Source of the DNA: Clostridia bacterium | GTDB taxonomy: Bacteria; Bacillota; Clostridia; Oscillospirales; Butyricicoccaceae | Assembly (NCBI GenBank): GCA_017408985.1 | Contig: JAFQTO010000064.1 | Coordinates: 16,258 to 80,257, forward strand | DNA length: 64,000 nucleotides | Direction: 5' to 3' | Part shown: one piece after another, positions 8,401-17,094 of the stretch | How positions within the stretch are numbered: position 1 is the stretch's first letter | Layout: each line of letters begins with the position of its first letter | The notes under the pieces: generated by a model | Seen by the model: the letters and a program-made list of their open reading frames with translations, nothing else | Told to the model about the DNA's origin: nothing | The model's database searches: none | Program-made: the position numbers and the translations under genes

Positions 8401-9288
8401 TTACAGCATACTCAGATACTGATCCAATCTTGCGTTCAGGTATTGGGCGAACAGTTTTTCCATAGGTTTGATGTCGTTATTAATGTGATAGGCATCAAAA
8501 GCGTCGTAGTAGGCTTTTCGGTCTGTGAATTTAATGTCTATGGGCGGGTAGCCTGCTTTCATCAGTTCAAGATTGACAAGCAGCCTGCCCGTTCTGCCGT
8601 TGCCGTCAATAAACGGATGTATGCCCTCAAACTCTATATGAAACCGCGCAAGCTTTGTTACGATATGCTCGTTATTGGCATTATGATCCGCCATCAGCCG
8701 CTGCATACTTGACTCTATCACATAGGGCGGCACGGGCTGATGATATGCGCCCAGAATACGCACAGGCACACGGCGGTAAACCCCTCTGTCCTCACGCTTG
8801 TCTGCCAGCACCAAAAAGTGTATCTGCTTGATGACCCGCTCTGACATCGGCTCTCTTGACTGCACCAGCTCGCGCACGTAGTCAAACGCCTCTTTGTGGC
8901 CCACAGCCTCCATATGCTCACGCAGCGGCTTTTGGTCAATGGTCAGCCCCCTGAGTACCATATCGGTCTCGCGCAGAGTCAGGGTGTTACCCTCGATAGC
9001 GTTGGAATTGTAGGTGTACTCGACCGCGAAATCCTCATACAGCCGCATAACCTCGCCCTCTGTCAAAGGACGACGGGTGTCAAGCTCTTGTTTCTTGCTG
9101 TCAATGACATCCAAAAGCGACTGTGCGCTCCTGAAACGTCGGTCGGCAGGCTTTTTGGCGTTTGCGGGTATCTTCCATTCGCGCCCCTGCCGAAAAGCGC
9201 CCTCTATCTGTCCCGAAGCACACAGAATACGTACCCGTCTGTCGGATACGCCCCACTTTTCTGCCGCTTCTTTGACGGTCATATACAT
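8401..9288 (-). CDS. Fic family protein with N-terminal HTH domain
   Basis: Fic enzymes usually transfer AMP to target proteins. The 295-residue product has an N-terminal excisionase/MerR-like helix-turn-helix (residues about 1-40), an inhibitory-helix motif SNAIEGN near residue 100 (class II, in cis), and the catalytic core HPFIDGNGRTGR near residue 220 with His, Asn and both Arg intact. It stands alone, with no antitoxin gene, and three direct repeats overlap its promoter, which suggests that the HTH domain controls its own gene. Enzyme target unknown. Confidence 0.92.
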   Translation of the reverse strand: MYMTVKEAAEKWGVSDRRVRILCASGQIEGAFRQGREWKIPANAKKPADRRFRSAQSLLDVIDSKKQELDTRRPLTEGEVMRLYEDFAVEYTYNSNAIEGNTLTLRETDMVLRGLTIDQKPLREHMEAVGHKEAFDYVRELVQSREPMSERVIKQIHFLVLADKREDRGVYRRVPVRILGAYHQPVPPYVIESSMQRLMADHNANNEHIVTKLARFHIEFEGIHPFIDGNGRTGRLLVNLELMKAGYPPIDIKFTDRKAYYDAFDAYHINNDIKPMEKLFAQYLNARLDQYLSML

Positions 9289-9311
9289 AAAACCAACCCC
9301 TTTATGCGGTT

Positions 9312-9340
9312 AGTATACCACAGTTGCGGAACAATATCAA
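9312..9340 (-). promoter_or_regulatory. Promoter of the fic gene
   Basis: On the minus strand TTGATA (9340-9335) and TATACT (9317-9312) are 17 bp apart. The first of three direct repeats lies mostly in the spacer and slightly overlaps the -35 box. Confidence 0.7.
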
Positions 9341-9379
9341 GTCTTGCGGAATAATATGTAACGCCTAACGGAATAATAC
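9324..9379. repeat. Three direct repeats (iteron-like) at the fic promoter
   Basis: Repeats TTGCGGAACAATAT (9324-9337), TTGCGGAATAATAT (9344-9357) and TAACGGAATAATAC (9366-9379) recur every 20 and 22 bp, about two helical turns, across and upstream of the fic promoter. They look like operator half-sites for a dimer or oligomer bound to one DNA face. Confidence 0.6.
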
Positions 9380-9409
9380 GAGCTGTCGGAGAGATAACGG
9401 AGCGGAGTT

Positions 9410-9439
9410 TTGACAGCGGCAGTACTTGTATGATAAAAT
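9410..9439 (+). promoter_or_regulatory. Possible promoter of the ECF sigma factor gene
   Basis: TTGACA (9410-9415) and TAAAAT (9434-9439) are 18 bp apart and lie about 80 bp before the sigma factor start codon. An additional ECF-type autoregulated promoter was not identifiable by eye. Confidence 0.5.
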
Positions 9440-9518
9440 TAATTAAACCTCAAAAAAATTTGCATTTTTGGTAAGATTTTTTGTTTTTGACCGTCTTATG
9501 AGCAAAGGAGGTGATAGG

Positions 9519-9998
9519 ATGACCGAATTTGAGCAGATTTACACCGCCTATTTCCGCGATGTTTTCCTGTATATACGCAGACTTTCGGGCGACGAGCATA
9601 TTGCCGAGGAGGTTACAAGCGAGACATTCTTCAAGGCGCTTAAATCTATCGGCAGTTTCCGCGGTGACTGCGAAATGCGGGTCTGGCTGTGTCAGATAGC
9701 CAAAAACTGCTACTCCGACTATTTGAAAAAGAACGGACGATCAGGCAGCCTTGATGAGCTTAAGGAGGCAGACACGGGCTGCTCGGTGGAGAATACCGTC
9801 ACCCGACGGGATGAAGCCGCCCGAATACGCAGGGTTCTTCACACCCTGCCCGAGCCTTACAAAGAGGTTTTTATGTGGCGGGTGTTCGGTGAGCTGAGTT
9901 TTGAGCAGATAGGACAGATATTCGACAAATCGGAAAACTGGGCCTGCGTCACCTATCACCGCGCAAAAAGCAAAATCAAAGAGAGATTGGAGGCATAG
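9519..9998 (+). CDS. RNA polymerase sigma factor, ECF (sigma-70 family)
   Basis: The 159-residue protein has the region-2 block with AEEVTSETFFKA (residues about 29-40) and a region-4 helix-turn-helix with LSFEQIGQIFDKSENW near the C-terminus, the layout of extracytoplasmic-function sigma factors. The start at 9519 is chosen because an AAAGGAGGTGATAGG ribosome site lies directly before it; an upstream in-frame start at 9468 would have no such site. The next gene, 3 nt away, encodes a membrane zinc-finger anti-sigma factor. The stimulus sensed is unknown. Confidence 0.9.
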   Translation: MTEFEQIYTAYFRDVFLYIRRLSGDEHIAEEVTSETFFKALKSIGSFRGDCEMRVWLCQIAKNCYSDYLKKNGRSGSLDELKEADTGCSVENTVTRRDEAARIRRVLHTLPEPYKEVFMWRVFGELSFEQIGQIFDKSENWACVTYHRAKSKIKERLEA

Positions 9999-10001
9999 AG
10001 C

Positions 10002-10682
10002 GTGATAAACGAGTGTAGTATTGTCAGGGATATTCTCCCTCTGTATCTTGAGGATATGGTCAGCGAGGACACGGCGGCGTTTATAAGACAGCATCTTGAA
10101 AGGTGCGAAAGCTGCCGCAAAGAACTTGAGGCGCTGAAATCAGACAGCGACATAGCCGATATGACCGATGAGCAAACAGACGAGGACAAGGCGGCTTTGC
10201 TGGCGCTGAAAAAGAAGCTCAGGCGCAAGAAGATCACCACCATAGCCGTGACCGCTCTGTGCATTATCGCGGCAGCTGCGCTGTGCGTGCAGTTTTATTT
10301 CTATATGAATATCAGCGGCAAGCGGCTGGATAATCTTGACAAGCTTGACGAGGTTCCGCTGAGGATATCGGTATTGCGCAACGATCCGTATCAGACTCCG
10401 GGTCCTGTGCCCCAAATAACCCTGACAGCCGAGCAATTGAGGCAGCTGCAGGAGCTTTTGAGCGAAACGACCTTCAAGCGGAGATTTACTTCTCTCCGCC
10501 CCACAGAATTTCGCACCGCCGATTATTACATTACTGCAGACTGGGACAACGACGGACTTTACGAACGTTTTGTTTCTATATCAGACAACGGGTATATGGC
10601 TATCGGCAAAAGCACAATATACCACCGGGCAAAAGACTCCGATTTTGCAGCCAAGTTCAGAGCAATAATCGAAAACAAATAA
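10002..10682 (+). CDS. Anti-sigma factor with zf-HC2 domain
   Basis: The 226-residue product starts with a ZAS-type putative zinc-finger (Cys near residue 5, HLERCESC near residues 31-38; HX3CX2C), followed by a charged linker, one transmembrane helix (residues about 76-97) and an extracytoplasmic domain of about 125 residues without a recognisable fold. This fits a membrane anti-sigma factor that holds the upstream ECF sigma factor at the membrane until a signal acts on the outer domain. The start is GTG, with GGAG 9 nt before it. Confidence 0.85.
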   Translation: MINECSIVRDILPLYLEDMVSEDTAAFIRQHLERCESCRKELEALKSDSDIADMTDEQTDEDKAALLALKKKLRRKKITTIAVTALCIIAAAALCVQFYFYMNISGKRLDNLDKLDEVPLRISVLRNDPYQTPGPVPQITLTAEQLRQLQELLSETTFKRRFTSLRPTEFRTADYYITADWDNDGLYERFVSISDNGYMAIGKSTIYHRAKDSDFAAKFRAIIENK

Positions 10683-10685
10683 CAT

Positions 10686-10719
10686 AAAAAAGACTGTTCC
10701 CGTGGGAACAGTCTTTTTT
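10686..10719. terminator. Bidirectional terminator between anti-sigma gene and aspS
   Basis: AAAAAAGACTGTTCCC pairs perfectly with its complement across a 2-nt centre; A and T runs on both sides let it act on both converging transcripts. Confidence 0.85.
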
Positions 10720-10730
10720 ATGTTTTTATC

Positions 10731-12509
10731 TTACTTTTCTTCGATATCGGTCTTGATGGACAGTTCGCGGAGCTGCTTATCATCTACAAAGTCGGGGGCA
10801 TCGGTCATCAGCTCGGATGCGTTCTGCACCTTGGGGAATGCGATAACGTCGCGGATGCTCTCGGTGTCTGCCAGATGCATTACGATACGGTCAAGGCCGT
10901 ATGCCAGACCGCCGTGGGGAGGTGCGCCGTAGCGGAATGCATTGATGAGGTAGCCGAAGCGGGCCTGTGCTTCTTCTTCGCTGAAGCCGAGGGCCTTGAA
11001 CATCTGCTTCTGCACATCAGAGCGGTGGATACGGATGGAGCCGCCGCCCAGCTCGGTGCCGTTGAGGACGATGTCGTAGGCTTTGGCGCGCATATTCTGA
11101 GGCTCGGTATCAAACAGATGGATATCCTCGTCCATGGGAGCGGTGAAGGGATGGTGCTTGGCGTACAGACGGGTGTTGCCCTCGTCGTCCTCGCCGTACT
11201 CGAACATGGGGAACTCGGTGACCCACAGCAGCTTGTAGACGCCTGCGGGGATGAGACCCATCTTCTTGGCCACGTGGCAGCGCAGTGCGCCGACGGCGTT
11301 CTGTGCGGTCTCCTCATCCTCGTGTGCAACGCACAGCAGCAGGTCGCCGGGAACTACCTGAGCCTTGTCCTTGATGGCCTGGATGCTCTCCTCGGTCATA
11401 AACTTGGCAAAGGAGCTGCTCTGCTCGCCATTAGATGTAGTCTTGAGCCATGCCAGGCCCTTGGCCTTGTAGCTCTTGACGAACTCGCCCAGAGCGTCGA
11501 TCTCCTTGCGGCTCAGCTTGTCGCCGCCGCCCTTGACGTTGATGGCCTGAACGCTCTTGGCATTCTCAAACACGGCAAATCCGCACTTTTCGCACTTGTC
11601 GGTGAGGTCAACCAGCTCCATATCAAATCTCAGGTCGGGCTTGTCCGAGCCGTAGCGTGCCATAGCTTCCTTGTAGGTGATGCGCATAAAGGGGGTCTCG
11701 ATGTCCTTGTTCAGCACTTCCTTGAACAGGCGCTTGATAAAGCCCTCCTGCATTGCGATGACGTCGTCAACGTCCACGTAGCTCATCTCGAGGTCGATCT
11801 GGGTGAACTCGGGCTGACGGTCGTAGCGCAGGTCCTCGTCTCTGAAGCAGCGGGCGATCTGGAAATAGCGGTCAAAACCGGACAGCATCAGCAGCTGCTT
11901 GTACTGCTGGGGGGACTGGGGCAGAGCGTAAAACTTGCCGGGATGTACGCGGGAAGGCACAAGATAGTCGCGTGCGCCTTCGGGGGTGGATTTGGTCAAA
12001 ATAGGGGTCTCTATCTCAAAAAATCCGTTCTCGTCAAAGTAGTCGCGGGTGATCTTGGCGACACGGTGACGGATGGCGAGAGTCTTCTGCAGAGAGGGAC
12101 GGCGCAGGTCGAGGTAGCGGTATTTGAGGCGCAGAGCGTCGTTGACGTTGACGTCGTCGGAGATCTCAAAGGGAGGGGTCTCGGATGCGGAGTACAGCTC
12201 AAGCTCCTCGGCAACGATCTCGATCTTGCCGGTGGGGATCTTGTCGTTGACAGCCGAGCGCATACGGACGGTGCCGGTTACGCGGACGGTGTATTCGGCG
12301 CGGAGGGAGAAGGCTTTTTCTGCCAGTTCGTCGTTGACGCTGCGGTCAAACACGCACTGTACGATACCCTCTCTGTCGCGCACGTCGATGAATATCAGCG
12401 CGCCAAGGTCACGGTTGCGGGCTACCCAGCCGCAGACGGACACTCTCTTGCCAATATCTCCCTCACGGAGGCTGCCGCAGTATACGCGGGGTGCAGACAT
12501 ATTTTTCAT
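10731..12509 (-). CDS. aspS: Aspartate--tRNA ligase
   Basis: AspRS charges tRNA-Asp. The 592-residue protein has an N-terminal OB-fold anticodon-binding domain, class II motif 2 (FRDEDLRYDRQPEFTQID), the bacterial GAD insertion domain, and motif 3 with GLDRIVM near the C-terminus. The start at 12509 follows an AAGGA site and comes 1 nt after the hisS stop codon. Whether it also charges tRNA-Asn cannot be told from the window. It is the last gene of the long zapA-to-aspS run. Confidence 0.96.
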   Translation of the reverse strand: MKNMSAPRVYCGSLREGDIGKRVSVCGWVARNRDLGALIFIDVRDREGIVQCVFDRSVNDELAEKAFSLRAEYTVRVTGTVRMRSAVNDKIPTGKIEIVAEELELYSASETPPFEISDDVNVNDALRLKYRYLDLRRPSLQKTLAIRHRVAKITRDYFDENGFFEIETPILTKSTPEGARDYLVPSRVHPGKFYALPQSPQQYKQLLMLSGFDRYFQIARCFRDEDLRYDRQPEFTQIDLEMSYVDVDDVIAMQEGFIKRLFKEVLNKDIETPFMRITYKEAMARYGSDKPDLRFDMELVDLTDKCEKCGFAVFENAKSVQAINVKGGGDKLSRKEIDALGEFVKSYKAKGLAWLKTTSNGEQSSSFAKFMTEESIQAIKDKAQVVPGDLLLCVAHEDEETAQNAVGALRCHVAKKMGLIPAGVYKLLWVTEFPMFEYGEDDEGNTRLYAKHHPFTAPMDEDIHLFDTEPQNMRAKAYDIVLNGTELGGGSIRIHRSDVQKQMFKALGFSEEEAQARFGYLINAFRYGAPPHGGLAYGLDRIVMHLADTESIRDVIAFPKVQNASELMTDAPDFVDDKQLRELSIKTDIEEK

Positions 12510-12510
12510 A

Positions 12511-13782
12511 TCAGTTCTGTCCTTTCTTAACTGCCGAAGCAATATCGTCAGCCTCCAGAGCGATCTCTGTCTGCTCTTTGAGGCGCATATTCTTGAGGAT
12601 GGCGCGGTTTGCCTGAACTTCGCTTTCGCCCAGCACGATGGTGTACTTTGCGCCTATTCGGTCGGCGTTCTTCATCTGCGCTTTAAGTCCGCGGGCGCAA
12701 AGATCGGTCTCAACCGAAACACCCTTGTCGCGCAACTCAGCGGCAAGTCTCAGCGCTGCCAGCGCGCCGCAGGGATCAGCCGATGCAACGAACACGTCGC
12801 AGGTGGGGGCGTCGGGGAATACAAAGCCCGATGCGTCTGCCGCAAGCAGAAGGCGCTCAAGGCCGCAGCCGAAGCCCACCGCAGGGGTGGCGGCGCCGCC
12901 CAACTGCTCGATAAGGCCGTCGTATCTGCCGCCGCCGCAGACCGTACCCTGCGCGCCGATGCCCGAGAACACGAACTCGAACACCGTCTTGGTGTAGTAG
13001 TCGAGGCCGCGCACAATAGAGGTGTCCACCTCATACTCGATGCCCATCTGGGTGAGGGAGGTCTTGAGTCCCTCAAAGTGGCTTGCGCAATCCTCGCAGA
13101 GGAAGTCTACTGCGCGGGGTGCGTCCTCGGCTATTGCCGAACAGACGGGGCTCTTGCAATCCAAAATACGCATGGGATTCTTGTCAAGTCGGCTGAGGCA
13201 GGTCTCGCAGAGCTCCTGTTTTTTGCCCTCAAAATACTCGTGGAGCGCCTTGTGGTAGGCGGGACGGCAATGGGGGCAGCCGATGGAGTTGATACGCAGT
13301 TTGGTGGAGATGCCCAGCTTTTTGATAAAGGTGCTTGCCAGCGCGATGACCTCGGCATCGGCTGTGTAGGTTGCGGCGCCGAAGCACTCGATACCGAACT
13401 GGTGATGCTCACGGAGTCTGCCTGCCTGAGGCTTCTCGTATCTGAAGTTGGGGACTATGTAATAGGCTTTGTAGGGTGCGCCGTTCTGTGCCTCGCCGTT
13501 CTCGATATAGGAGCGCACGGTGGAGGCGGTACCTTCGGGTCTCAGGGTGATGCTTCTGCCGCCCTTGTCCTCAAAGGTGTACATCTCCTTCTGCACAACG
13601 TCGGTGGTGTCGCCTACACCGCGGATAAACAGCTCGGTATGCTCAAACACGGGGAAACGTGTTTCGCGGTAGCCGAACAGGCGGGCAGTATCACGAAGGA
13701 GATTTTCGGCATAGTGCCAGCGGTAAACGTCCGACACGGTAACGTCTGCCGTGCCCTTTGGTCTCTGGATCTTCTGACTCAT
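12511..13782 (-). CDS. hisS: Histidine--tRNA ligase
   Basis: The 423-residue class II synthetase shows motif 2 (FRYEKPQAGRLREHHQ), the HisRS-specific GLDYYT motif and GFGCGLERL as motif 3, plus a C-terminal anticodon-binding domain. It has no regulatory HisZ features; the HisZ paralogue is in the his operon near 60 kb. Its start overlaps the mgsA-like gene by 4 nt (ATGA), so the two are probably translationally coupled. Confidence 0.96.
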   Translation of the reverse strand: MSQKIQRPKGTADVTVSDVYRWHYAENLLRDTARLFGYRETRFPVFEHTELFIRGVGDTTDVVQKEMYTFEDKGGRSITLRPEGTASTVRSYIENGEAQNGAPYKAYYIVPNFRYEKPQAGRLREHHQFGIECFGAATYTADAEVIALASTFIKKLGISTKLRINSIGCPHCRPAYHKALHEYFEGKKQELCETCLSRLDKNPMRILDCKSPVCSAIAEDAPRAVDFLCEDCASHFEGLKTSLTQMGIEYEVDTSIVRGLDYYTKTVFEFVFSGIGAQGTVCGGGRYDGLIEQLGGAATPAVGFGCGLERLLLAADASGFVFPDAPTCDVFVASADPCGALAALRLAAELRDKGVSVETDLCARGLKAQMKNADRIGAKYTIVLGESEVQANRAILKNMRLKEQTEIALEADDIASAVKKGQN

Positions 13783-14198
13783 TTCTTCTTTCCGTCCTTG
13801 AATATAGGATTGACTATCTCGCGCCAGTCAAGGTCGCCCTGATCGAGGGCGCGCACCAGAACTTCGGCGGAGGCAAGGTTTGTGGCTACGGGGATGGTAT
13901 TAATATCGCAGTTGCGAATGATCTCGTTGTGATGGGGGGTCTGGGTATAATCGACCATAGGGTCGCGGAGCATAATAACCAGATCGATCTCGTTATAGGC
14001 ACAGCGGGCAGATATCTGCTCCTCGCCGCCTATGCCGGGCAGCAGGCACTGTACGTCCAGACCCGTGGCGTCGGCTACCATTTTGCCCGTGGTGCGGGTG
14101 GCAAATATATTATGCTTTGCCAATATTCCGCAATAGGCGATGCAGAACTGGATCATAAGCTCTTTTTTGGTGTTTTCGGCAATAATAGCTACGTTCAT
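13779..14198 (-). CDS. Methylglyoxal-synthase-like protein with altered active site
   Basis: The 139-residue protein has the MGS fold and the family's ATxTTG, RDP and IPVATN segments. Canonical MgsA makes methylglyoxal from dihydroxyacetone phosphate. Aligned by eye to the E. coli enzyme, several catalytic positions differ: GGD of the catalytic Asp71 is GGE, His19 is Glu, His98 is Gln and Asp101 is His. It sits where mgsA often lies, after minD, so ancestry is clear, but activity is doubtful. The start at 14198 is chosen for its GAAGGAGG site; an upstream in-frame Met lacks one. Confidence 0.8.
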   Translation of the reverse strand: MNVAIIAENTKKELMIQFCIAYCGILAKHNIFATRTTGKMVADATGLDVQCLLPGIGGEEQISARCAYNEIDLVIMLRDPMVDYTQTPHHNEIIRNCDINTIPVATNLASAEVLVRALDQGDLDWREIVNPIFKDGKKK

Positions 14199-14217
14199 CC
14201 GATAAAGTCCTCCTTCT

Positions 14218-14979
14218 TCAGAAACGTCCGGGAACAAGCTCCAAGAGACGGATCTTCTCTCCTTTTAATCTTCCTGCTATATTAAAATATGCCTGCCATG
14301 CAGGGCTTTTTTTCTCGAATGCAAGCAGTTTGCCGCTGTTGCCGCAGGCTATGACGCCCTTATCCTCGGGCACTATGCCCACAAGACCCAGTCCTGCCTG
14401 ATCCATAGCGGCGTCGATATTGACCGCCTCGCCGCGGTTTATCATATTGCTGCGTACACGGTTGACGGCTATCTTGACGTTCTCCTGTCCCTGCTCGCGC
14501 ATAAGTATACCCATCTTCTGCCCGCCGCGAAGGGAGGTATGGTCGGGCGTGGACACCACAACGGCGCGGTCAGCACAGATGCAGAAATCCAGCACGTTAT
14601 CCGACATTCCCGCAGGGCAGTCGATGACGGTATATGTAAAATGCTCCCTCGCCCGCTGAACGAGCGCCTTGATCTGCCCGCATTCAAAGACACGGGGACT
14701 TGCGGGTGCTGTGAGCAGGCGCAGGTTCCTGACTACGGGGTGTTTAACCGCGGCTTCCTTGAGGCTTGCGTTGCCCTCGATAACGTCGGCGTAGCTGAAG
14801 AGCACACGGTTGGTCATACCCAGGATAAGGTCTAAACTGCGGAGTCCTGCGTCGGTATCAATAAGCAGCACCTTTTCGCCGCGGGCGCACAAGGCTACCG
14901 CGATATTGGCGCAGAAGGAGCTTTTACCCGTTCCGCCCTTGCCCGATGCAACTGCTATGACTGTGCCCACAAGATTCAC
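14218..14979 (-). CDS. minD: MinD/ParA-family ATPase (septum-site determining)
   Basis: The 253-residue protein has the deviant Walker A motif GKGGTGKS (residues 13-20), switch residues DTDAG and the DCPAG motif of MinD. MinD normally recruits MinC to poles to block FtsZ rings. No minC or minE is beside it, and the C-terminus (IRLLELVPGRF) is not an obvious membrane-targeting amphipathic helix of the usual Lys/Phe-rich type. A separate promoter lies 24-52 bp upstream. MinD is the best call; a related ParA-type role is possible. Confidence 0.82.
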   Translation of the reverse strand: MNLVGTVIAVASGKGGTGKSSFCANIAVALCARGEKVLLIDTDAGLRSLDLILGMTNRVLFSYADVIEGNASLKEAAVKHPVVRNLRLLTAPASPRVFECGQIKALVQRAREHFTYTVIDCPAGMSDNVLDFCICADRAVVVSTPDHTSLRGGQKMGILMREQGQENVKIAVNRVRSNMINRGEAVNIDAAMDQAGLGLVGIVPEDKGVIACGNSGKLLAFEKKSPAWQAYFNIAGRLKGEKIRLLELVPGRF

Positions 14980-15002
14980 TTCCTTTGTATTGGTAATATA
15001 AT

Positions 15003-15031
15003 ATTATACATCACTATCCGCCGTTTCACAA
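15003..15031 (-). promoter_or_regulatory. Internal promoter upstream of minD
   Basis: On the minus strand TTGTGA (15031-15026) and TATAAT (15008-15003) are 17 bp apart in the 72-bp gap between the PBP2 gene and minD, so minD-mgsA-hisS-aspS can be expressed apart from the upstream cell-shape genes. Confidence 0.65.
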
Positions 15032-15051
15032 TAGGATGAACGAAATATTAT

Positions 15052-17094
15052 CTACTCATTTGCCGTAAGACCGAAGTAATAGTTATAAATATCTATACAC
15101 ACGGGTGCCACGCTGCCGCCCGAGCCTGCGTACTCGCCCACCACGCACACCACTATCTCGGGGGCGTCGTAGGGAGCAAAGGATACGAACACACCGTGAG
15201 CCGATCTGCCTTCTTTGGTCTGTGCCGAACCGGTTTTTCCGCCCACGTCTATGGGGAAGTTGCGGAATACCGACGATGCGGTACCGTCCTCGGTAACGAC
15301 CCCTCGCATACCCTCTTTGATGGCTTTGACCGTCCTTGCGGAAATATCAAGGCTCTGCGAGCTTATCTTTTCGCTCCGAATGATCTCGGTGCCGTCGTTG
15401 TTGGTTATGGCTTTGATGATGTGCGGGGTATACTTTGTGCCGCCGTTGACAACCGTGGCAACGTATGAAGCGATCTGCAGGGGTGTGAACTGCTGTTCGG
15501 TCTGACCGATAGCCGCCTGAATGGTCTCACTTTCCTGCCACACTCCGCCGCCGTTTTGTTTGCGGCTTTCGGGGCCTGCAAGGTTGCCCGCTTCCTCGCC
15601 GCCTATCTCGATACCCGTTTTCTGACCCAGACCGACGGCGGTGGCGTATTTGTTGAGTATCTCGATGCCCATTACTCTGCCCACTTCAAAGAAGAAGTAG
15701 TTGCAGGAATACTTGAGCGCCTCGCTGACGTTGATGTCCCCGTGGCTTCTGCCGTAGTCGTTGTAGTACCAGCAGGCGGGGGTATAGGAGGGTGCGTAGT
15801 ACGTATACACGCCCGTGGTGTGCATCTTTTCTTCGGGGGTGATTATCCCCTCTTCCATCGCCGCAAGGGCGGTGACCATCTTGAAGGTGGAGCCCGGGGG
15901 ATAGGTGCCCGCTATGGTGCGGTTGAAAAACGGCTTGAGGGAGTTTGCCAGATTTTCGTTATAGTCGGCACCGTAGGTAGCAAGATTATAGGTGGGGTAG
16001 CTTGCCATCGCCAATATCTCACCGGTTTTGGCTGACAGAACCACCACCGCGCCGCCTTCGGCATCCAGACCGCGGTCGCCGTTGGCGCCGTTTCTGATGC
16101 TCTCCATAGTTTCTGCAAGTGACTGCTCCGCCACCTCCTGCAGACCTAAGTCTATGGTCAGCACTACGTTGTTGCCCGGCTGTGGGTCTTCCAGCATATA
16201 TTCGTCCACAAGCTGACCCGTCTGCTTATCGACCTCCACGTTCTTTTTGCCGTCAATGCCGCGAAGCTCACTCTCAAAGGCTTTTTCTATACCCATTTTG
16301 CCGATGCTGTCGGTAAGGCGGTAACCGCTTGACTTGAGCTCGGCGTATTCGCTTGAGGATATGGCTGCCACCCTGCCCAGAATATGCGCGGCACAGGTGG
16401 TAAAATACTCCCTGCGCGCGCCCACCGCCACGGTGACGCCCGGCAGGCTGTTCGACAGCGCCGACACCTCCACCACCGTATCTATATCCACGTCGGTGGC
16501 TATGGTGACGGGGGAATTGTAGGCGGAGAACTCGCACTGCTCCAGATAGTAGCGCACGCCGATGATGATGCGCTTTTCGCGGCCGGTCAGCTCCTCTGCC
16601 ACATTGTACCGCTCGCACAGCAGGGTGAACAGACGGGTGGCGCTTACATCTTCGTCCCAGCCGCGTTCAGAAATAAACTTCATAAGCTTTTTGCCCGAGC
16701 CGCTTTTCCTGTCGGCATAGGTATAGCCGTATGGAACCTCCTCCGTTATGGGAAGCTCGTCGCTCCACTCAAAGCCGCCCTCGGACAGCATAGTGCAAAG
16801 GGCAAGGATGACATCGTTCTGATTGGTCTTGTCCCACTCGTAATAGTCAAAGGTTATATTATAGCAGGCGACGTCGGATACAAGTACGTTGCCGTTGCGG
16901 TCCTGTATCTCACCTCGGGATGCCGTTTCCTTGTAGGTGCGCACGCTTCTGTTCTGCACCTGCCGCACGGCCTCTTCATGCTCTACCAGCTGTATATCCG
17001 CCATACGGGTGACCATTATCACCACGACGCACAGCATCATCAGGCAGAGAACGACTATTTTGCGGGTATATTTGCCGCTGCCTACGTTATTCAC
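15052..17094 (-). CDS. mrdA: Penicillin-binding protein 2 (elongation transpeptidase)
   Basis: The 680-residue class B PBP has one N-terminal membrane anchor (residues about 12-30), a pedestal dimerisation domain and a transpeptidase domain with SxxK in PPGSTFK (about residue 400), SxN in YSCNYF (about 465) and KTG in GGKTGSAQT (about 620). It cross-links peptidoglycan in side-wall growth. The start is a GTG at 17094 overlapping the mreD stop codon, with GGAGGAA 5 nt before; the longer open frame up to 17271 only mirrors mreD. Its mreCD neighbours place it in the elongasome. Confidence 0.93.
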   Translation of the reverse strand: MNNVGSGKYTRKIVVLCLMMLCVVVIMVTRMADIQLVEHEEAVRQVQNRSVRTYKETASRGEIQDRNGNVLVSDVACYNITFDYYEWDKTNQNDVILALCTMLSEGGFEWSDELPITEEVPYGYTYADRKSGSGKKLMKFISERGWDEDVSATRLFTLLCERYNVAEELTGREKRIIIGVRYYLEQCEFSAYNSPVTIATDVDIDTVVEVSALSNSLPGVTVAVGARREYFTTCAAHILGRVAAISSSEYAELKSSGYRLTDSIGKMGIEKAFESELRGIDGKKNVEVDKQTGQLVDEYMLEDPQPGNNVVLTIDLGLQEVAEQSLAETMESIRNGANGDRGLDAEGGAVVVLSAKTGEILAMASYPTYNLATYGADYNENLANSLKPFFNRTIAGTYPPGSTFKMVTALAAMEEGIITPEEKMHTTGVYTYYAPSYTPACWYYNDYGRSHGDINVSEALKYSCNYFFFEVGRVMGIEILNKYATAVGLGQKTGIEIGGEEAGNLAGPESRKQNGGGVWQESETIQAAIGQTEQQFTPLQIASYVATVVNGGTKYTPHIIKAITNNDGTEIIRSEKISSQSLDISARTVKAIKEGMRGVVTEDGTASSVFRNFPIDVGGKTGSAQTKEGRSAHGVFVSFAPYDAPEIVVCVVGEYAGSGGSVAPVCIDIYNYYFGLTANE

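Noticed and set aside
8401..9288. Fic as the toxin of a toxin-antitoxin pair
   Set aside because: No small partner ORF on either side, and the inhibitory motif SNAIEGN is within the protein itself.
10875..12530. 551-codon open frame on the plus strand opposite aspS
   Set aside because: It mirrors aspS codon structure, has no ribosome site and no recognisable domain; the high third-position GC of the real gene keeps the complement open. The same applies to long frames at 12124-13842, 26757-28112, 32115-33299 and 62726-63928.
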